From contig NW_024881985.1 of NCBI RefSeq assembly GCF_019059575.1, positions 310,001 to 374,000 of the forward strand: DNA of 64,000 bases. Reading direction: 5' to 3'. Position numbers and translations under genes: made by a program. Positions 45,113-57,840 of this stretch are shown piece by piece; positions within the stretch are counted from its first letter, which is position 1; every line of letters begins with the position of its first letter. This stretch comes from Amphibalanus amphitrite. Its lineage: Eukaryota; Arthropoda; Thecostraca; Balanomorpha; Balanidae. The notes below the pieces were generated by a model. It had not been told where the DNA came from. It was given only the letters and a program-made list of their open reading frames with translations, and did no database searches.

Positions 45113-46831
45113 GTGACTATCGGATGGATGGGTGGTTCTCGGGGGGGGGGGGGGGGGTCGAAAGCAGCCAACAGTAGGTAAGTACGTATCAACAGGTCAT
45201 ATGCAAACAGCTGAGTCGTCTGGAGAGATGCACCCTCGATAACACAGCAGACGCGAATGAACGGTAAGTGACTCACACTGGCTGACCGGAGATAGGACAA
45301 CTTGCCCCGGATTCCGGTCTTCTTCTTCGTCGTCGTTTTTCTCCTCCGCTTCTGCACAGGCAGCTGTAATTCGGATGGTGCGCGAACGGCAGCTTTTCTG
45401 TTTTCCGGTGGAATGTTCCAGTCTCGGCCGAATGGCACCAGTTTTGGGCCGCTGGCTGCTGACCAACCGGTCAGGTCATAGTCGGACCTGTCTCCTTTTA
45501 TTGCGCCATCACATTCTGGAGATGCTGACGTCACAGCTGAAGAAACTAGTCGTCCGAAGAGATTGGGTAGGTCACTTGTCGATGATTCAGACAGCAAATA
45601 CCTGGCCTGGCAGGACGAGGAAGCACCCAGTCAAGGGAGTGACGATCCATTGACGAATGTCTTCTCCGACGTCTACCTACCAGTCACCACTGCCGGGGTG
45701 ATTTGGTGTCGTGCCAGTGTCAGTATGGGTCTGAAGGCCGGCGCGGGGTCGGGCGGGGGGCGGATCTCAGGTGCCGCGGTCGCTGCCCTTGGCCAAGGTC
45801 GCGGCGCAGGCCTCGTCTCGCCGGCCGACACGAGCGGGACCGGATTTCCGCTGTGTGCCGTCGTCGGCCGAGAGCCTTGATTGCTCTCGGGTTAGCCGTG
45901 ACTCTTGGTGAACAGTGCCGTCTGCAAGAGAGGACACCGAGGAAACTGACAGTGGCCCGCTCCGCAACTTCGTCCGGCTGGTCGTAAGGCAAAAACGCCA
46001 CCACGAGCGAACTCTAGGCATCGCTAGCCCATCGCTGAAGCTGAACGTTCGGCCGCCTAGCTCATTGGCTGGATTCCGAGCTGCTTAGTGGAACTCCACT
46101 GGACCTATTGTTCGAGCTCATCGGCACATTGACTCGCTCGAATACTCCGTCACGTCATTAGAAAAGACTCCTAGAACGCCAAGGTGTTCGTCCCAGGCTT
46201 CTGCGGAATCAGCGTCCAACGAGAACAAAATGCCGCGTTGACGGTTCTGAGAAGGGAGCCATTTTTAGAGAGATTAAGCCGACTGCCAACGACTTCCCGA
46301 CAAAGAAAGTCGAGAAAAAAAGACGTGGGTTCAACCGCCGTGAAACCTTTGATAGCGCAAGCCGTACATCTTACGATCAACCAATGCAGAAAATATGGAG
46401 AGGTAAGAAATCGACGGCGGTGCCGGTTTCTTCCGTACTCTTTGCGACCATTTCTTTGACTGCAGACATGGACTCACGACATCGGGTAGTTGACAAGCGA
46501 CTCGATTGGACGAACGCCCTTCTTTTCCGGCCTATCCGGCCCTCTCTGTCTCTCTGTCTCTCAGTCCTGCTGGTCCACTGACTCGGAGGCCCTGCTCCCC
46601 TGGACTGGCTACCCGAGTCCAGTCTCGGCGGCTGCCGATGTTTGACCAGTGAGGTCAGACTCCTCGCCCTGGCCTGTGTCTGAATCCCTGGCCGGAGAAC
46701 CACGGACAGGCCACTGTGTCAGGTGGTCGAGGCAGGCCGCTGACCCCCGGTGCTCGAGGCGAGGTCAGAGCCCCCGGGCGGGCAGAGGCGGCCCCTGAGA
46801 GGCCCCTGACCGGCCCCCGCCGCCGCCTCAG

Positions 46832-46987
46832 ACGCTGGTCGACACGCCAGGGGAGGACGACTCGGAGCGACACTTCCGACGCATCACCGAGATGACAATC
46901 CTGACCATAAAGCTGATTGTGGAGTTCAGCAAGTGTCTGACGGGCTTCGACCGGCTGGTCAAGGACGACCAGATCACCCTGCTCAAG
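46832..46987 (+). CDS. EcR: Ecdysone receptor, LBD helix 3-4 exon (variant b, canonical)
   Basis: This 156-nt exon (C-rich acceptor GCCTCAG, donor GTACAG) is phase 0 at both ends. It encodes an acidic lead ([13 protein letters not shown]), then [20 protein letters not shown] and [15 protein letters not shown]. It matches the standard EcR helix 3-loop-helix 4 in length and in ITEMTILT and DQITLLK, so it is the canonical version. The nuclear receptor LBD signature (F-x-K...GF..L...DQ..LL) is intact. Confidence 0.93.
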
Positions 46988-47422
46988 GTACAGATCCGTG
47001 ACCGCTGCCGCCGCAGCGCTGCAGTCAGCCAGTTTCACTGCAGCCAGTTGTGTTTATGTTTGTAGTTGACCGTTTCGCCTCATCAAGGAATTTCTTAGAT
47101 TCGCTCCCCTATTCTGTCTTCTAAGTTTAATTTCATTGGTTTAACCTCCAGCGCTGCACACGATGTATGTATTACATGCGGCGGATGTTAGCTCAGCATG
47201 CCATTCGGGTGCGGGGGATGGCTGCATTAGCCCGGCTCGTTTCGGGTATTCGAGGCGGCCCGGCCGACTGCCATTGTTTGGGCGGCGGAGCGGCCGCTCC
47301 GTCTGGCCCGGCCGGCTCGCCACTCGGCGGCCAACTGTCAAACATTCCCGTGGCCGGGGACAATTAGAGGTCAAGGTTCACGGCCCCGGTTCACGGACAC
47401 CCGACGGGTCACGACGGCGGCG

Positions 47423-47617
<195 letters not shown>

Positions 47618-47861
47618 CCTTTCTCTATCGTTAATATATTTTGATGTCTCCTCATCCATTCTTGGAGAAACATTCTGTCAAAGGTAGGTAAGAACCACAC
47701 ACACACTCAGAGCAATTCACAGCTGTCAAGAGAAGGAACGGTGATGGGTGGGGGCGGGTGGGAGCAAAGGTGGAAAGGGATTTGTGGCTTTTCTGTTTTT
47801 TTTTTCGTTTCGACTTTCGCCCCTCCCAATTTTTTCATACATTATCATCACCAGGCCTTAA

Positions 47862-48373
47862 TTAAAGGAAAAGGGCCACCTTTAACATGGGGATTGAAAC
47901 TGAGATAGCCATCTTGTAGCCCGTGTCCGAAAACCTGTCTGTCTACCTCCTTACGGCCGATTTCGGCCTCCATTCGTAGTTATCGGCAATTTTAAAAGAA
48001 AATACGCCAGGAATGCGTCCTTATCCCAGGAATGCGTTCTTATCCGACAATACAGCCACCCGCGGCGAGGCTTTGGTTTTTTACCAATCAGCTCCAACCA
48101 GCTCAGCTTTAACCAATCAGCTTATCTGACACAATCCGACGAGTCTGTCTTCTGAACGCTGATTGGCTTGAGTGTGACGTCATCGCTATGCCATCATACA
48201 GTAGGTGCCGTAGAGAGTATCAACATAGTACCAATATGTTAAATAGTTTTAAATACTTTTTCGCGAATTGTGCACTTCTGGCACCAGTTTTAAAAAGAAA
48301 ATGAAAAATAATAATGTCAAAATGAAAAACAACGATATCTTCATATTTCACGAAGGTGGCCCTTTTCCTTTAA
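47862..48373. mobile_element. TTAA-flanked miniature inverted-repeat element (512 bp)
   Basis: TTAA (47862-47865) is followed by AGGAAAAGGGCCACCTT. The exact complement (48353-48369) is followed by TTAA (48370-48373), giving perfect 17-bp inverted repeats. Size and terminus pattern (AGG...CCACCTT) resemble the element at 10398-12096 after its insertion is removed. TTAA targeting suggests mobilisation by a piggyBac-like transposase; none is encoded here. Confidence 0.85.
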
Positions 48374-48624
48374 AGTAAAAAAGGTTAGGTAATATGCTAA
48401 ATATACCTTAGTTGCATGGCGGATAGCTGCATAATGAGCTGCAGCGTGGGCGCTCTAAGTATGTCGCCGTTTTGCACCGTCATGCCTCTCCGCCTTGTGA
48501 CGTCAGACAGGATTATTTCATCACCACGCGTCGGTGGTTGCTGATTTAGCCGGTAGTTCTGCGTGCCGCCGCTGTGTGTCGCTAGTGTCGCCGCGACTGA
48601 CCTCCCTCCCCCGGGGGGTTACAG

Positions 48625-48850
48625 GAATGCTCCAGCGAGGTCATGATGCTCCGCTGCGCTCGTCGGTACGACGAGGATACCGAATCAATCGTGTTCGCCA
48701 ACAACTACCCCTACACCCGCGAGTCGTACGAGCGCGCCGGCCTCGACTCGGCCACCATCGACAAAAACTTCCAGTTCTGCAAGAAGATGTGCAAGATGAA
48801 GGTAGATAACGCCGAGTACGCCCTGTTGACTGCCATCGACATCTTCTCCG
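48625..48850 (+). CDS. EcR: Ecdysone receptor, LBD helices 5-8 exon
   Basis: This 226-nt exon (acceptor GGGTTACAG, donor GTGAGT) enters in phase 0 and leaves in phase 1. It encodes ECSSEVMMLRCARRYDEDTE, SIVFANNYPYTRESYERAGL, then a linker and MKVDNAEYALLTAIDIFS. It contains the ecdysteroid-contacting residues of helix 5 (MMLR), the beta strand (VFANN) and the Tyr of TRESY. The first residue after the junction is Glu where most EcRs have Ala (KACSSE). Confidence 0.97.
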
Positions 48851-50033
48851 GTGAGTCCTTCTGCCGTTTGTGACGGGCTGTTGGGGGTCACAGGGGCACT
48901 GGACTAGAGCAGAGCATATAGAACAACGGCTGGAGTCTGGGCCGGGGACTCCACCTATGCTGGGACGCTGACCTCAAGGAAAGGGATCTTCCGTGTGTAC
49001 TTTCCTTGCTCTGCTAGCGGTGCCTGTTGATGTAGCACTAGCTACTAAGAGCTTGAAGCGCTTCGTTTATGTCCATTTAAGGTTTGCGGGGAAGAAATGT
49101 TACGGTACATATGATCATGTCAGTGTGTTAACCGGAGCTGAGTTGTGGTCGTTGGTCTAACGCCGAGTTCATTGTCCTATGTCCATTTTAGTCGGAACGA
49201 TGTCGTGTTTACGGTGGTGTGTAACAAAGGCGGATTTTCTGTGGTTAGTTTGTTCCAATGTGAACGTGTGCCTACGTGTCGCTCTGGCTGAAAATGGGAC
49301 CCAGTTAGCTGAATCGGCCAATGGCGGTCCGGCGCCCGCCCGTGGCTCGCTCTGATCAGTCGCGGTCCTCCAAAATATGTACAAATCGGCCCCGTTAAAT
49401 GATACTATCTATGGCTCTGGGGCCACGCCGACTGAGGGGCCGAACAGTTTCCCATTCTGTGAAGTGCTATTTATTTTTCCGGTGGCGTGCGGTGGCGGCG
49501 ATGCTATCGGCGGCTCTGCCCCTCTGAAGCCGTTACGGGGGCCAATCGCGGCGCTAGCGGTGTTTCAGGGGGCCAATCAGGGCCGGTAGCGAGGCGGCCC
49601 TCAGCCAATGGCAGCAGGGCAGCGGACGGCCGTACGCCGTGCCGTGAGCGGTACAGAGATGGTGCCGATGTTCGTGTTCGGTTCACGGTGTACTTTCTGC
49701 TCACGGCATCGGTCATTGCCGCTAACGGTCACCCCGGACCCCGGGGGTTGGGAGGGGGCAGGGGATGGGGGGCTGAAGGTCAACGACTGACTCAGGGCAG
49801 CGTAGGTAGCGGGGCTCGGCGACGCCCTGTCCGTGTCCTTCCCCGGGGCGTGGATCCCCTGCCTCCGACCCGCCGTCCGTGTGCCTGCCTACTTATCATT
49901 TATCCAGATCCTGACACTTACTAATGAGGAGCCACCATCCCGCCTCGGCTTAGACGGCGGTTTCCAGAGTGTGTCCCTTCCGTAGATCCCCGTGGGTGTC
50001 CTGTCTGACGATGTTCCTCTTTCTGTCCCGCAG

Positions 50034-50278
50034 ACCGGTTCGGTCTGGAGGAGCCGGACAAGGTGGAGCGAATCCAGTCCATCTACGTGGAGGCGCTGAG
50101 GGCGTACGTGGACTTCCAGCGGCCGCCGCCCACCGGCGTCATCTTCGCCAAGCTGCTCAGCGTGCTGACCGAGGTCCGCCAGCTCGGCAAGCTCAACACC
50201 GAGCTCTGCTGGTCGCTGAAGCTGAAGAAGCGCGTGCTGCCGCCGTTCCTGCACGAGATCTGGGACGTGCCGGCCTAG
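50034..50278 (+). CDS. EcR: Ecdysone receptor, last LBD exon with stop
   Basis: The acceptor is TTTCTGTCCCGCAG, entering in phase 1 (G+AC gives Asp), and the exon ends at TAG 50276-50278. It encodes DRFGLEEPDKVERIQSIYVE, helices 10-11 (FAKLLSVLTEVRQLGKLN), and the helix 12 activation region (PPFLHEIWDV). The conserved Trp that closes the ligand pocket is present. The protein stops two residues after IWDV (Pro-Ala), so there is essentially no F domain. Fly EcR has a very long one. Confidence 0.97.
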
Positions 50279-51667
50279 CGCGCCGCGCGCCAGTCGCTCT
50301 CCCCTCGCCGTGTGTGTGTCTGTGCGTGAGCGTGGTGGGCCGCCGGCCGTGGTGACGTCACCGGACTAAATACTGATAGTGTGACGTCACAGGACCTCTG
50401 AGGCTGCCGCGCCCGCCGGCTAGTGGGCCCAGTGCTGAAGACACTAAGTGTGTATGTACCGCTTCACCGAGGCCCGAGCTGTATTTTTTTCCCATGACGG
50501 CCTCGCTTTTGTAGCTCATGACCATTGTTATTCGTGAAACTTACATCTCATTTGTGTACAAACTTGTATGGTTTGCATCGCATACTTGTATTGACGAAAT
50601 GTGTTGCGAGCGCTCCGCTTTTATTTATTCTGATGTTGTCTCCAGCTGTCCATCTTCCGCTCTTCCATCCGGTTGTGTGCAAACACTTTTGCAGTGCTAT
50701 TTTACGTTGGCAAAGAGGTGTTTGTGCAATATTGAAACCAAACCGGCGGTTTTGACTCCATACCGGCGCGCGCGGTTGCTGTTGTCGAGTTGGCTACTGT
50801 GAGGCGGCGGTGCGGACGGGGCTGATCGCCCCGGCCGGCCGCCCGCTGCTCCATAACTGGGCTGGCCGGCGCCCGCCGCCGCCGTCCCTACGCGGAAACA
50901 CTAGGTTGTGACCTGCTCTAGAGTGTGTGCGAGAGAGGCAGTGCGTGTTAGTGAGTATGTGTGAGTTTGTGAGTCCGAGCCAGCCAGAAGCGGCGCGCCG
51001 CCCGCCCGATCACCGCACTCCGGTCCTCCGCACGCAGCTGCGGCTCTCCTCAAACCGAAATTATTTTGTAATGCTATATCAAATCGACTATTTTATGGTA
51101 ATCATGTGATGTCTACTCAATGACAAAATGTGTGGTGACCGAATCAGACAAATCACCACATTCGTATGATAAGACTGGGACGAATCACGGGCTGTTTCAC
51201 ACCACAGCGTAACTGTTCACATTGGTGGTATTATTTTCTGCGCCGAGGCGCCTGGCGCCCCAATATTGTTCTATCCGACCCTTTCAGAGCAGTCGTCGCG
51301 TCCCCCCTCCCCCCGGGGACTGACCCCGTGACCCGGGGTCAGTCCGGGCGGGGGAGGGCCGCGGCCCGTGCCCACCGTCGGCTTCTGCCGCGCACAGAGT
51401 ACAAACTATCGGACCCGGTCGCCCCCACACCGCGCCTCACACTTCATCTGTATATAGGTGGTCATAGAGGGTACCTGCTGTTACGTGAGCGAGTCGGAGC
51501 GCGAGTCCCTGTGAGCGGCCCACTGTGAGAGGAAGCGAGCGTGTCCGTCAGCTCCCAGAGCCAACACTGCGGCCGACGTGCGTGTGTGTCTGTATGAACC
51601 TTTTTATATGGAAGGGAGCGGTTTAGTCCTCTTTATTTTTGTCCAATAAACTGCGTTTGTGCGAGGA
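50279..51667 (+). other. EcR: EcR 3' UTR
   Basis: About 1.4 kb from the stop to a polyadenylation signal at 51645-51650, followed by a GT-rich segment (GTTTGTGCGAGG...GTGTGTTTG) as expected downstream of a cleavage site. No coding exon or repeat was recognised inside. The cleavage point is estimated. Confidence 0.75.
51645..51650 (+). terminator. EcR: Polyadenylation signal AATAAA
   Basis: Canonical AATAAA 1.37 kb after the EcR stop, with a GT-rich downstream element. It is the best candidate for the EcR 3' end. Confidence 0.75.
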
Positions 51668-52145
51668 TGCGCCGTGTGTTTGATGGGGTGGGGTTGAAAC
51701 TGCGCTGGTGGCTGGACGAAAATCAAACAATGGGGTACCTACTATAAGGATTAGTCGTGGCTAGTGCCTAGTTTGCGAGCTATCGAGACGAAAAAGTGCG
51801 GTAAAATAAATTCGGAGAGAAAGGAGATAGCTCATTTATTGTACACACATACTGATGTAAAACGACACAAAGCCACCCACTGATCAAAAGCACAAGCAGT
51901 GTGACTCGGCAGTCGACATAGATATAATCGTATAAGAACACTTAATACAGCTCGTATTGTTCAAGACACTGGTTCACAATACATAGGTATATAATACACC
52001 TGCTATCTAAAGCCGGTAAAACGTTTCGTTTAAAAATGTAAAGGCCCGAAGTTCGAACAGAAAATTTCATTTTTCTATCATCTTGTAACTAACGATAGTT
52101 TACATGATGATGCAATAATACCAGTATAACGCCTTATGGGGCGAC

Positions 52146-52814
52146 TAACGGAGCGAGCGAGAGGGTGGGCCTTGCACGTGCGAAATTTCGAGGGGGTACC
52201 TCCAACTGACTTGTGCACGGCACCCTACTAACCGGTCTCTAGCGATGTGCCAAATTTGAGCACAATCGGCCCAGCCGTTCTCGAGATCTGGAAGCGGCAC
52301 CCTGCACGTGCGCACGTGCAAAATGAGTCCCAACTGACTTGTGCACGGCACCCTACTAACTGGTCCCTAACCGTGTACCAAATTTGAGCGCCATCGGTCC
52401 AGCCGTTCTCGAGATCTGGAAACGACCCCTGCACGTGCGCACGTGCAGCAGCACCCCAACCTTAACACATGCAAATGAATTATCTGATAGAGACCTAACT
52501 GTGTACCGAGTTTCAATTCAATCGGCCCAACCGTTGTGCCGTTATTGAGGTTGCAATTTTGGGGGTTCTTAAAAAATGTCCAACTTTACCACGCGCCACG
52601 TGCGGTGGTTGGCAAGAACGCATGGTGGCCATCACACCACAGAACTTTTACGTCCAAGTGACATTCAGTAAAGAAGACCGCTTGTCAATCGGATGTCCCG
52701 TTCCTGAGATATTAGCTTTTGAAGAGCGTCCCCACGGCCGGCCGGCCGGCCGCTCATACTCAGAAATTTCCGTTAATCTAAGGAAAGACTCCGCTCGCTT
52801 CGCTCGCTCCGTAA
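52146..52814. mobile_element. Possible repeat element with CGGAGCGAGCGAG termini
   Basis: TAACGGAGCGAGCGAG (52146-52161) is mirrored with one mismatch by CTCGCTCCGTAA at 52803-52814. Between them lie two copies of a 128-bp unit (about 52201 and 52329) containing AATTTGAGC, CCAGCCGTTCTCGAGATCTGG and the palindrome TGCACGTGCGCACGTGCA (52302-52319, near-copy 52430-52447). A third, degenerate unit follows. No target duplication was found, so the boundaries are tentative. Confidence 0.45.
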
Positions 52815-55800
52815 TGACGTTGATGACAAATGATAATATGACAAATGATGACAAAATCCACTTTATTTCGAAAAGTAGGTATAACCTTAATTCGCTTATC
52901 GCTAGACGACTTCCTACGTTTTACGGCCCCTCTCCTTGTGCCGCTCCGTCCGGATATAAGCCCAGGCCAAGAAGTCACGTTTCATATCGTCCAACTGGAA
53001 AAATATCGGGTTCATGCTGGCCAGTCGAGCTCTGGACTCCATGTCTTCAGCTCTCTGAAAGCAACAGTGGCATTTGTTTCACATGGTTCACGATGACTGC
53101 ATGAATTGACCGCATCCCAGGAAACGTTCGTTTTCGGTTATCGTAACGGGACCGCTGATCAGAAAAACGTGGTGGCATTTCGCCTCCTTGCCATACATAA
53201 GTGCATGATTGAATGACGGGTTTCCATCAAGTCGTCATATTTCAATGTCATGTTACCGTTGCTAGCGAAATGCAGAACACTGGTCAACATTGTTCCTATT
53301 GTATAGGCAACGGAAGAATGATCGAATGTACGGACCATTGTTCAAGCGAAGGTCATGGCCGGGCTAAATAAACTCTATGTTTAAACAGTGGTGCTCTCTG
53401 CACCGATGGCGACTTTTTCAAAGTGACAGGCATTGATGGATTGGATCTTGCAAGTCTAGCTGTGGCATCCATGGTATTAGCATAAAAAGCTGGTTCGGGG
53501 CTAGGACGTGACATCATTTGGTACCGAATTATGGCCACCAAGGCCATGTCTTTTAGGCCCTGACGCTCGGGAGCTGGCCAATTTTCACAACGGTCATCCA
53601 GAGAACGTTTGGCATTGGAACCAACTTCTAGTAGTGGGCAAGTAGAGGTGGCAAACATCAAACAGGTAGGACTTTCTGTCGCCCAAACCAGCCAATGAAT
53701 AGGCCCCTACACCCCAGGCACCACCCAACCGATGATAGGGAAGGACCCGGGCCCGAAACCAATCTCATGCAGTGATAATTGTGATTTAGAACGATGTCAC
53801 GTAGTATAATACTCGGATCCGTGCTCTTTGTTACCGGTGATGAGCCATTACGGTGAAAAGTGGCGGCTAATCGTGACTTGATAAACGGCCGGGCCCCAGC
53901 CGTCTGAGATAAGTCGCCGCCCGGTTAAATGTCCCGGGGATCCCGCCTTCTGTGGTGGACGGGAGAAAGCTGGCACCCGGTAGCGATGATTTAACACAGC
54001 GGGCGGGCGGACAGGCGGCGGTCACAGACCCCTGCTGAGCCCCTCCCCCTCCCCTACCTCCCCCTGCCCTTCTGGTGACTGTCCCTGCGCCACCGGTTCC
54101 GGGCGACAGGCGGGTCGGACCCGGACCGGCCATGGGCGAGACGAAGGGACTTGTGCAAGTTTGATATACACGTAGATCAACGGACCTGAACTATCGGCTG
54201 GGATTCTGGGACATATTCGTCTCAATTAAACACTTACAGCTCAAACATTGAGCATTTCGCTACGCTTGCGATGAGTCGTGATTGTGAGGATACGATGAGT
54301 CGATGACGGTATATTTCAGCCCCACAGTGAACATAACTGTCGGCGATTGGCGTTAGTGTCACCTTTTATACCGGTGTGCTCACCTTTCTTATCGCGGCGT
54401 TCCTGCGTCGCACCTGATCCAGCCGCTGCTCGGGGGTGAGCGTCTCCTGATCGACCCGCTTCTGGAGCTCCCGACGCCGCTCCTCTCTGTCAGAACGAAC
54501 CAGGAGTCGTGAACTGTTACCAAATGCCATCGTAGAGTCGTTGGGACGGTTCATACAACTGGGGTCACAGACGCAGGACATATGGCAATACGGAACTGGT
54601 ATCAGACGCTGGCTGCTTGTTAGCTTCTACCAACTGTTCCTAGGCATGAGTCGCACATTCGCCCAAGGTCTGATCTGAAGGGCAATCAGCAGTTTCACTT
54701 CGTGGCGTCTTTATACGAAAACACTGGTCATGTTTTACGGGCTGGCCTCGAACCCTTCAAACTCCCAGACGGCGATATAGAATTGTGCAACTACGATACG
54801 CAGTTGCTTAACTACGAACAAGTGTTAAAAGTTCACATATGCATAAGCGACAAACCCAACCATACAAGATGTCTCACAGTTTGGTCAGGCGTCGCTCCAC
54901 CTCCAGCTGTCGCTCCAGCAGGACCTCCATCCTCCTGGGAGGTCTGCCACCGGCCACCGGCACGTCAGGACGCCGGCCGGGGACGTCAGACATCACTGAC
55001 AGTAAGCGTCAAGCGAGCAACGTCAGACTGACGGTAGAACGTCAGAGGACACTGACAGCTCAGCGGAGTCAGACTGACGGTTCAGCTGCGTCTGCCTGCG
55101 CGCCCTGCCGTAGAGTGGCGTCAGGTTGACGGTAGAGCGACATCATACTGACGGCCCAAAGAGACGTTGGTGGTAGAACGACGTCAGACTGACGTAAAGC
55201 CCGCTGACAGACGGGTCTGAGGTGTATCTGTGGGGTCACAAACGGGACAGGGTGAGCCTAGCGGGGGGTTACCGTTAGAGATGTGGAAGGTGGCGCACAA
55301 GAGGTATTAACTAGGTCAGTTTTGGGTCTGCAAAGTGACGGCCCGCTAGCCATCGGTGCCGGCCGGTGGAGAGCTGCCGTTCCGCCCTGACCGGCGGCTA
55401 GCCACGCAGTTGAACATTGCGAAACGCACTGCACCTGCGCCTATCGCGGCACGTCGCTGCACTCTGCGGGCGAACGGTGCCAGCGGCCAAAACGGTGCCA
55501 AGTGACGCGGCGCTAAACACGCAAAACACCGTGATTACACGGCACTTAGGGGAGCGGCCGAGCGCTTCTGAATAAACAGGGCGCGTGACCTGACTAATGT
55601 ACAGAAAGGAGTGTTTCTTGACGTCCAAATGACTGATCGCTTTGCGCAATATACGCTTCCGAACGTATGAATAGTCCTATGAGCCCAATGCCCTAAATAT
55701 GACGGGACCCCTCCTTGATGCTATGCAAATCAACAGCTGCCCAAAGCATCGTCCCTCGGTACACCAACCAACCAACCAACCCACCTCAACCCCTCTGGTA

Positions 55801-57840
55801 ACCAGTCCCACACCACCTGTCACCGACACTCGTACCTACTTACCCCACCCGGGTCCGTCTCTGGTCGGTAACTGCGCCGCCGTCCGCTGGGCGGCGCTGC
55901 GGTCGCCTTGCTAGCCGATCGATGTATAGATTATCGGAGGCGGCGTTTGCATGTGAGGGAGTCCGGACTCCGGACCGTGAGGGTGTACGGACTCGTGAGT
56001 TGTCCAGGCCAGCCTGGCGAACTCAGAGTTGGGCTCGGCGACTAGGGACACTACAGACAGACCGCGGCGCTAACAAGTAGACACTCTGGGCTGACTGGCG
56101 AACGGTAGGCTGACCGATGAACAGCCGAACGGCGAACATCATACAAACCGCTGAGCAGTAAATTACTGAGTGGCATAGGGCAGACCGAAGAATAGGTATA
56201 CCGTTGAGTAGTAGGTAAACTACAGGCATGTCACTAAGAAGCAGGCAAACGACTGAACATAACCTACGCTTATATCGAACTTGTGTTCGCACCAAGCTAC
56301 ATCAGCTAATGCTGTGTTTTACAGGATCGTGACTGCAGAACGGTTCACCGGTCACTAGGGTGTGCCATGCTGGTCCGTTGGCCACAGCCAAACCTGCCGA
56401 CGGGTGAACACGTCCATCAAAGGTGTGTATGTAAACGGTCGGTCGACGTCCAAGGGCCTACCCCGCTAGTTAGTCATCACCGAGGCTCGGTCGGTCTTTC
56501 GGTCACGGTAACGATCGAGTTCGTTCCCATCCATCGGTTGCAGAGGTCAGGTCGGTCGGGCCCTCGGTCAGAGGCTCGGTCGGTGGGCCCGACGATCACA
56601 GATGCTCGGTCGGTCGGACCGTGGGTTACACCGTACCCCGTCGGTCAAGGTAACGGTCGCTCGGGTCCATCCATCGGTTAAGAGGACAAGTCGATCGGTC
56701 CGTCGTCGGTCTCACGTACCCCGTCGGTCAAGGTCGCTCGGCCCGTCCGCCGTCGGTCAGGGGCTCGGTCGGTCGGTCCGTGGGTCTCACGTACCCCATC
56801 GGTCACGGTGACGGTCGCTGGGCCGTCCGCCGGCGGCCGTCTCTCTCGGAATGGCCCGGCAGATGGCTGAGCGGTGCCACCACTCAAGGCCGCCAGGTCG
56901 TTAGCAGACGCGATGAAGCGAAACGGCGCCCGACGCCGACCCCCCCCCCCCCCCAACTGCATCCCGGCACGGATTCAAACGACATTCTACGCAGCGACGC
57001 AGGCGGTATCGGTTGGAATCACATACTCGCAAACCGAATTAAATATCTCACGAGCAGCTTAGGGTGCGTGTGCGAGCCGCACGCCCTTTCAGACCGTGGT
57101 GCCACCTACCCCTATTACAGGTCAACTACCAGCGTGCTAATCGGCTTGATCCTGCACGACCCTGGATGAAAATATGATTAATCTAGAGATGGTTCTCGCA
57201 AGTACTGCGTCCCCAGCTCCCCTCAAGCAGCAAGCGAACTCGCGTACACTCAACCATCCGAAGACAAATCACAGCTTGATTACAAAGATATATTGGTTAA
57301 AGTGACATAAAAACCGGTCAAAGAAATCCAGAATCTACGTGCTTTGTACGTTCCAAGAATTCTGGTGATGCATATCCCAATAGAAACGTGTCGAGCTATA
57401 TGCACAGTGCGACACCACGCTAAAACAGACGTCACCGCGCCGATCGCCTCGGCGCAACGTAAACCAACAAGCCGCGTGGATAAAATCGACAGCGGAGAGA
57501 TACAGCGAGGGAGAGGAAGCAGTAGCGCCGGCACGCGCACACACTCGGTCACACGCCCCCACCACGGCGGCCGGTGGTGTACAGGGCCACGGCGAGCCAC
57601 CCGCTGGTGACCGGACACCGCGCTCCGCCGCCGCGACCACACACAGACGGCACTGGACGGTCCGCCACCGCGCCGTCCTCAACAAACGCACAGACAGCCG
57701 CGCCAGGAATGACTTTATACAATGAACGCCGACAGACGCGGCGCGCTCTCCACACTCACGTCACCCACTGATGCCACCGGTGTGATGTCATTCACGTCAG
57801 TCTCTGGCAGTCACATCACTGACGCCCCATGGCGCGGCGC
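52815..57840. other. Intergenic region between convergent genes
   Basis: No gene is supported. Contents include TGACG-rich repeats (about 54960-55200), an (AACC)n tract at 55765-55785, GGTC-based minisatellite sequence (56460-56870) and a C run at 56940-56954. The 3' UTR of the - strand zinc-finger gene must lie in the right-hand part, but no clear AATAAA was found on that strand. Confidence 0.5.
56460..56870. repeat. GGTC-rich minisatellite
   Basis: Irregular tandem units rich in GGTCGGTC, with larger repeats around CTCACGTACCCC and GTCGGTCAAGGT. Units diverge, so no single period fits. Confidence 0.75.
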
